This document shows, piece by piece, positions 6,122 to 7,739 of a stretch of 7,739 bases of DNA (within the stretch, counting starts at the first letter, position 1; each line of letters starts with the position of its first letter). The position numbers were made by a program, and so were the translations under genes. Origin of the DNA: an uncultured Bacilli bacterium (GTDB taxonomy: Bacteria > Bacillota_I > Bacilli_A > RF39 > UBA660); NCBI GenBank assembly GCA_947594675.1, contig CANQEF010000055.1, forward strand, positions 1 to 7,739, in the 5' to 3' direction. The notes beneath the pieces were generated by a model. The model searched no databases. It worked only from the letters and a program-made list of their open reading frames with translations, and was not told where the DNA came from.

Positions 6122-6277
6122 TAAATGCAATTCAATCAAAAAAAGTGTTTTCAAAAAAGACACTTTTTTCTTATAGGGGTTAATTCCAAAGTAAATGCAA
6201 CAGTTACCTAAAAACAAAGACAACTAAACCATTTTTTAAGTTAAACACAATCTTTTATAATAAGAGGGTTGCATTTA
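6122..6277. repeat. TAAATGCAA(C) repeats, two direct and one inverted
   Basis: TAAATGCAA occurs at 6122-6130 and 6192-6200 (extended to TAAATGCAAC at 6201). Its exact 10-base reverse complement GTTGCATTTA is at 6268-6277. The inner pair makes an 86-base inverted-repeat unit (6192-6277) with about 66 bases between the arms. Read on the minus strand, 6201 back to 6178 gives GTTGCATTTACTTTGGAATT, which from memory resembles IS30-type insertion sequence ends. No transposase is present. It could be a small non-autonomous element or relic, or a repeated protein-binding site. The gap 6110-6386 has no gene that I can see. Confidence 0.4.
6138..6172 (+). terminator. Strong intrinsic terminator after truA
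   Basis: A 13-pair stem joins 6139-6151 with 6157-6169 (AAAAAAGTGT against ACACTTTTTT plus inner pairs, one G-U), with a 5-base loop. A T-rich tail TTTTTTCTTAT completes the pattern. The stem is flanked by A-runs and T-runs, so it could act on both strands. It starts about 30 bases after the truA stop. Confidence 0.85.
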
Positions 6278-6328
6278 GAAAAAAAATTGAGAAAAATGAG
6301 CTTTTGCCTTATCATTAAAATATTTTCA

Positions 6329-6357
6329 TTGATTTATAAGAAGATATGTGGTACAAT
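6329..6357 (+). promoter_or_regulatory. Promoter of the two-gene unknown operon
   Basis: TTGATT (6329-6334) and TACAAT (6352-6357) are spaced exactly 17 bases apart, with TGG directly before the -10 box giving an extended -10 character. Transcription should start near 6364. This is the best-looking promoter in the window. It rules out the possible GTG start at 6348, which would lie in the -10 region. Confidence 0.75.
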
Positions 6358-6386
6358 ATAAAGCATTAAGAAAAAGAGGGGTTCTT

Positions 6387-7208
6387 ATGCCAAATAATTT
6401 TTTAGAAAAAAACTTAATACAGAAGATTAAAAGTAAATATCCACTTTTAGTAAAGCTGTACCATCATGAATTAAGCAATAAAGATAAAATAATTATTACT
6501 GAAAAATTAGGTGCAGCAAAATTTCAAAAATTAGTTTTTAAAGTAGAAAGATGGAAATACAAAATTCTAAAAAAATTTTTTCCTAAATACTTAAAATACC
6601 ATGATAAATTTATTGATTGGCAGAAAAATCGAAAAATTAAAAAAATACACTCAGAGTATGAAAAAGAAAGAATAATAAAAAATGCTAATCTTCAAAAAGA
6701 ATTAGCTCATAAAGAGTATAATCAAGAAATCAATAGAAATTATCACTTAAATATGAAAAGACCATTAGAAATAATAGAATATTTAAAATGGAATAAAGAC
6801 ATTCACAAGAAAGGTCTAAAAAATGATTTTGTAATTACAATTATCTTATGCTTAATAAGTTTAGTTGGTATTACTCAAGCAATGGTATTCATACCATTCG
6901 AATTATTAAGTATGTTCATAAATTTTGAATGCGTAAATATTCAAAATCATAATTTATATCGTCTTGCTGAAAAAAAAGAAAAACTAGAGCAAATTCAAAT
7001 AAGAAATACAAAAAGAAATGTCAAAAAATTTGAGCAAGCGAATAAACTGATAGCTGATAGACATCATGAGTTAAAAAATGTGCCAACTATTGACAATATT
7101 ATTGAAAGTATAAAAACTAAAGAGCAATTGGAACAATTAAAAAAATTAATAGAAGAACAAATATCTTCTAATAATACAATAAATAAACAGAAAGGAATGA
7201 GAATTTAA
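6387..7208 (+). CDS. Hypothetical lysine-rich membrane protein with coiled coils
   Basis: I do not recognise the family. The start chosen is ATG 6387 (273 residues), because GAGGGG at 6376-6381 is a well-placed Shine-Dalgarno and the promoter lies at 6329-6357; an in-frame GTG at 6348 would add 13 residues but precedes the transcription start. Residues 1-145 are strongly basic, with many Lys/Arg, aromatic residues and heptad-like charged helices (about 80-120). Residues 148-180 are hydrophobic (FVITIILCLISLVGITQAMVFIPFELLSMF) and could form one long or two short membrane helices, probably a hairpin. Residues 193-260 are again charged and helical, likely coiled coil (LAEKKEKLEQIQ; TKEQLEQLKKLIEEQ). 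This suggests an inner-membrane scaffold with two cytosolic helical arms. It ends one base before the next gene, so the two are almost certainly co-expressed. Confidence 0.78.
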   Translation: MPNNFLEKNLIQKIKSKYPLLVKLYHHELSNKDKIIITEKLGAAKFQKLVFKVERWKYKILKKFFPKYLKYHDKFIDWQKNRKIKKIHSEYEKERIIKNANLQKELAHKEYNQEINRNYHLNMKRPLEIIEYLKWNKDIHKKGLKNDFVITIILCLISLVGITQAMVFIPFELLSMFINFECVNIQNHNLYRLAEKKEKLEQIQIRNTKRNVKKFEQANKLIADRHHELKNVPTIDNIIESIKTKEQLEQLKKLIEEQISSNNTINKQKGMRI

Positions 7209-7209
7209 T

Positions 7210-7527
7210 ATGTATAATGTGTTTGAAACAACGACATCTTTAATGCCATCAACTACAGCTTATGGAAGTACAAACTTTACTTTAACAGATGAAGGAGAAA
7301 TTGATAAAAAACATCTTGGTACAATAATAGGTTCATATTCAGCTTTAACTTCTACATATGGTTATCAATGTTATAAGCATGATGCTGTTTTAAGAAAGTT
7401 TGCTGAAGCACAGACAGCTGAAAATTATGTAGAGTCTTTATCTGATCAAGAATTAGAATTAGCTCTTCAAAAATTAGGCGTTTTAGAGGATGCAATGAAT
7501 GAAAATAATTCTACCAAAAAAATTTAA
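7210..7527 (+). CDS. Hypothetical small protein, 105 residues
   Basis: The family is not recognised. Residues 1-25 are rich in Thr and Ser and almost uncharged (TTTSLMPSTTAYGSTNFTLT), followed by an acidic spot and a helical half with SLSDQELELALQKLGVLEDAMNEN (78-101). The segment around 42-55 (SYSALTSTYGYQCYKH) carries the only Cys, C54. There is no signal peptide or membrane helix. AAAGGA at 7191-7196 is the only Shine-Dalgarno-like site and lies 13 bases before the ATG, a little far, so translation probably depends on coupling with the upstream gene, whose TAA ends one base before this ATG. A terminator follows 62 bases after the stop. Confidence 0.72.
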   Translation: MYNVFETTTSLMPSTTAYGSTNFTLTDEGEIDKKHLGTIIGSYSALTSTYGYQCYKHDAVLRKFAEAQTAENYVESLSDQELELALQKLGVLEDAMNENNSTKKI

Positions 7528-7589
7528 TTTAAGTAAATAATTATAAAAAATCATTATTATATTAATTACTTTATATTAAGTTAACAAAA

Positions 7590-7624
7590 AAGAGTACATA
7601 GCTATTATGTGCTTTTGTGTTTTA
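7590..7624 (+). terminator. Hairpin terminator after the unknown operon
   Basis: An 11-pair stem (7590-7600 with 7606-7616, two G-U pairs) surrounds the loop GCTAT and is followed by the T-rich stretch TTTTGTGTTTTATATT. It sits after the 105-residue gene and is likely the end of that transcript. Confidence 0.65.
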
Positions 7625-7739
7625 TATTACTAATAGACAAGAGTATAAATTCAAAAATATTTCAGAAAAAAAGAGTAAAATAAATTATAAAGAAAAAAAT
7701 AGGTAAAAGATAGAGAAAAATGTATTATCCATTTTTTTT
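7625..7739. other. AT-rich intergenic tail without recognisable gene
   Basis: Very A-rich sequence on the + strand with many short A-runs and no convincing open frame, RNA gene or repeat on either strand. It may hold the promoter of a gene beyond the window, but no spaced box pair stands out. Confidence 0.5.

Noticed and set aside
6110..6386. tRNA or small RNA gene in the gap after truA
   Set aside because: No cloverleaf or conserved T-loop sequence is visible; the hairpin at 6139-6169 is fully explained as the truA terminator.
1..7739. CRISPR array or phage attachment site
   Set aside because: No regularly spaced repeats of 25-40 bases are present, and no integrase or att-like duplication is seen.

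Overview
The window looks like a chromosomal segment of a very AT-rich, low-GC Gram-positive bacterium (Bacillota), probably a Bacilli lineage near the RF39/Erysipelotrichales/Mollicutes-related groups. The clues are strong Shine-Dalgarno sites, the gene order uS11 - RpoA - bL17 - (ABC ATPase pair) - TruA, and codon choice. All genes are on the + strand. Every stop codon is TAA or TAG, and every tryptophan is TGG, so the standard bacterial code fits and UGA=Trp does not. The taxonomic placement is inference.

Region 1 (1-1886) is the end of the ribosomal protein/RNA polymerase operon: rpsK, rpoA and rplQ, closed by an AT-rich hairpin terminator. Region 2 (about 1887-3795) is an insertion relative to the usual order: a short-chain dehydrogenase with its own promoter, then a 303-residue acidic helical protein of unknown family, then a 154-base leader with nested inverted repeats. 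Region 3 (3796-6172) holds two tightly coupled ABC-ATPase genes in the slot where Bacillota normally carry ecfA1-ecfA2-ecfT, followed by truA and a strong intrinsic terminator.

The most notable observation is in region 3. Both ATPases keep the ECF-type fold and C-terminal landmarks but have lost most catalytic residues. The first keeps Walker A but lacks the Q-loop Gln, the LSGGQ signature, the catalytic Glu and the H-loop His. The second also has a broken Walker A. The gene for the membrane partner EcfT is absent at this place. Both frames are nevertheless open, overlap by 10 bases and feed directly into truA, which suggests a retained non-transport role or a translational-coupling role rather than simple decay.

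Region 4 (6173-7739) starts with an intergenic stretch containing repeats of TAAATGCAA(C) in both orientations. A good promoter follows, driving a two-gene unit of unknown function: a lysine-rich, membrane-anchored coiled-coil protein and a 105-residue small protein. A hairpin terminator follows the pair. The last 120 bases carry no gene that I can recognise.
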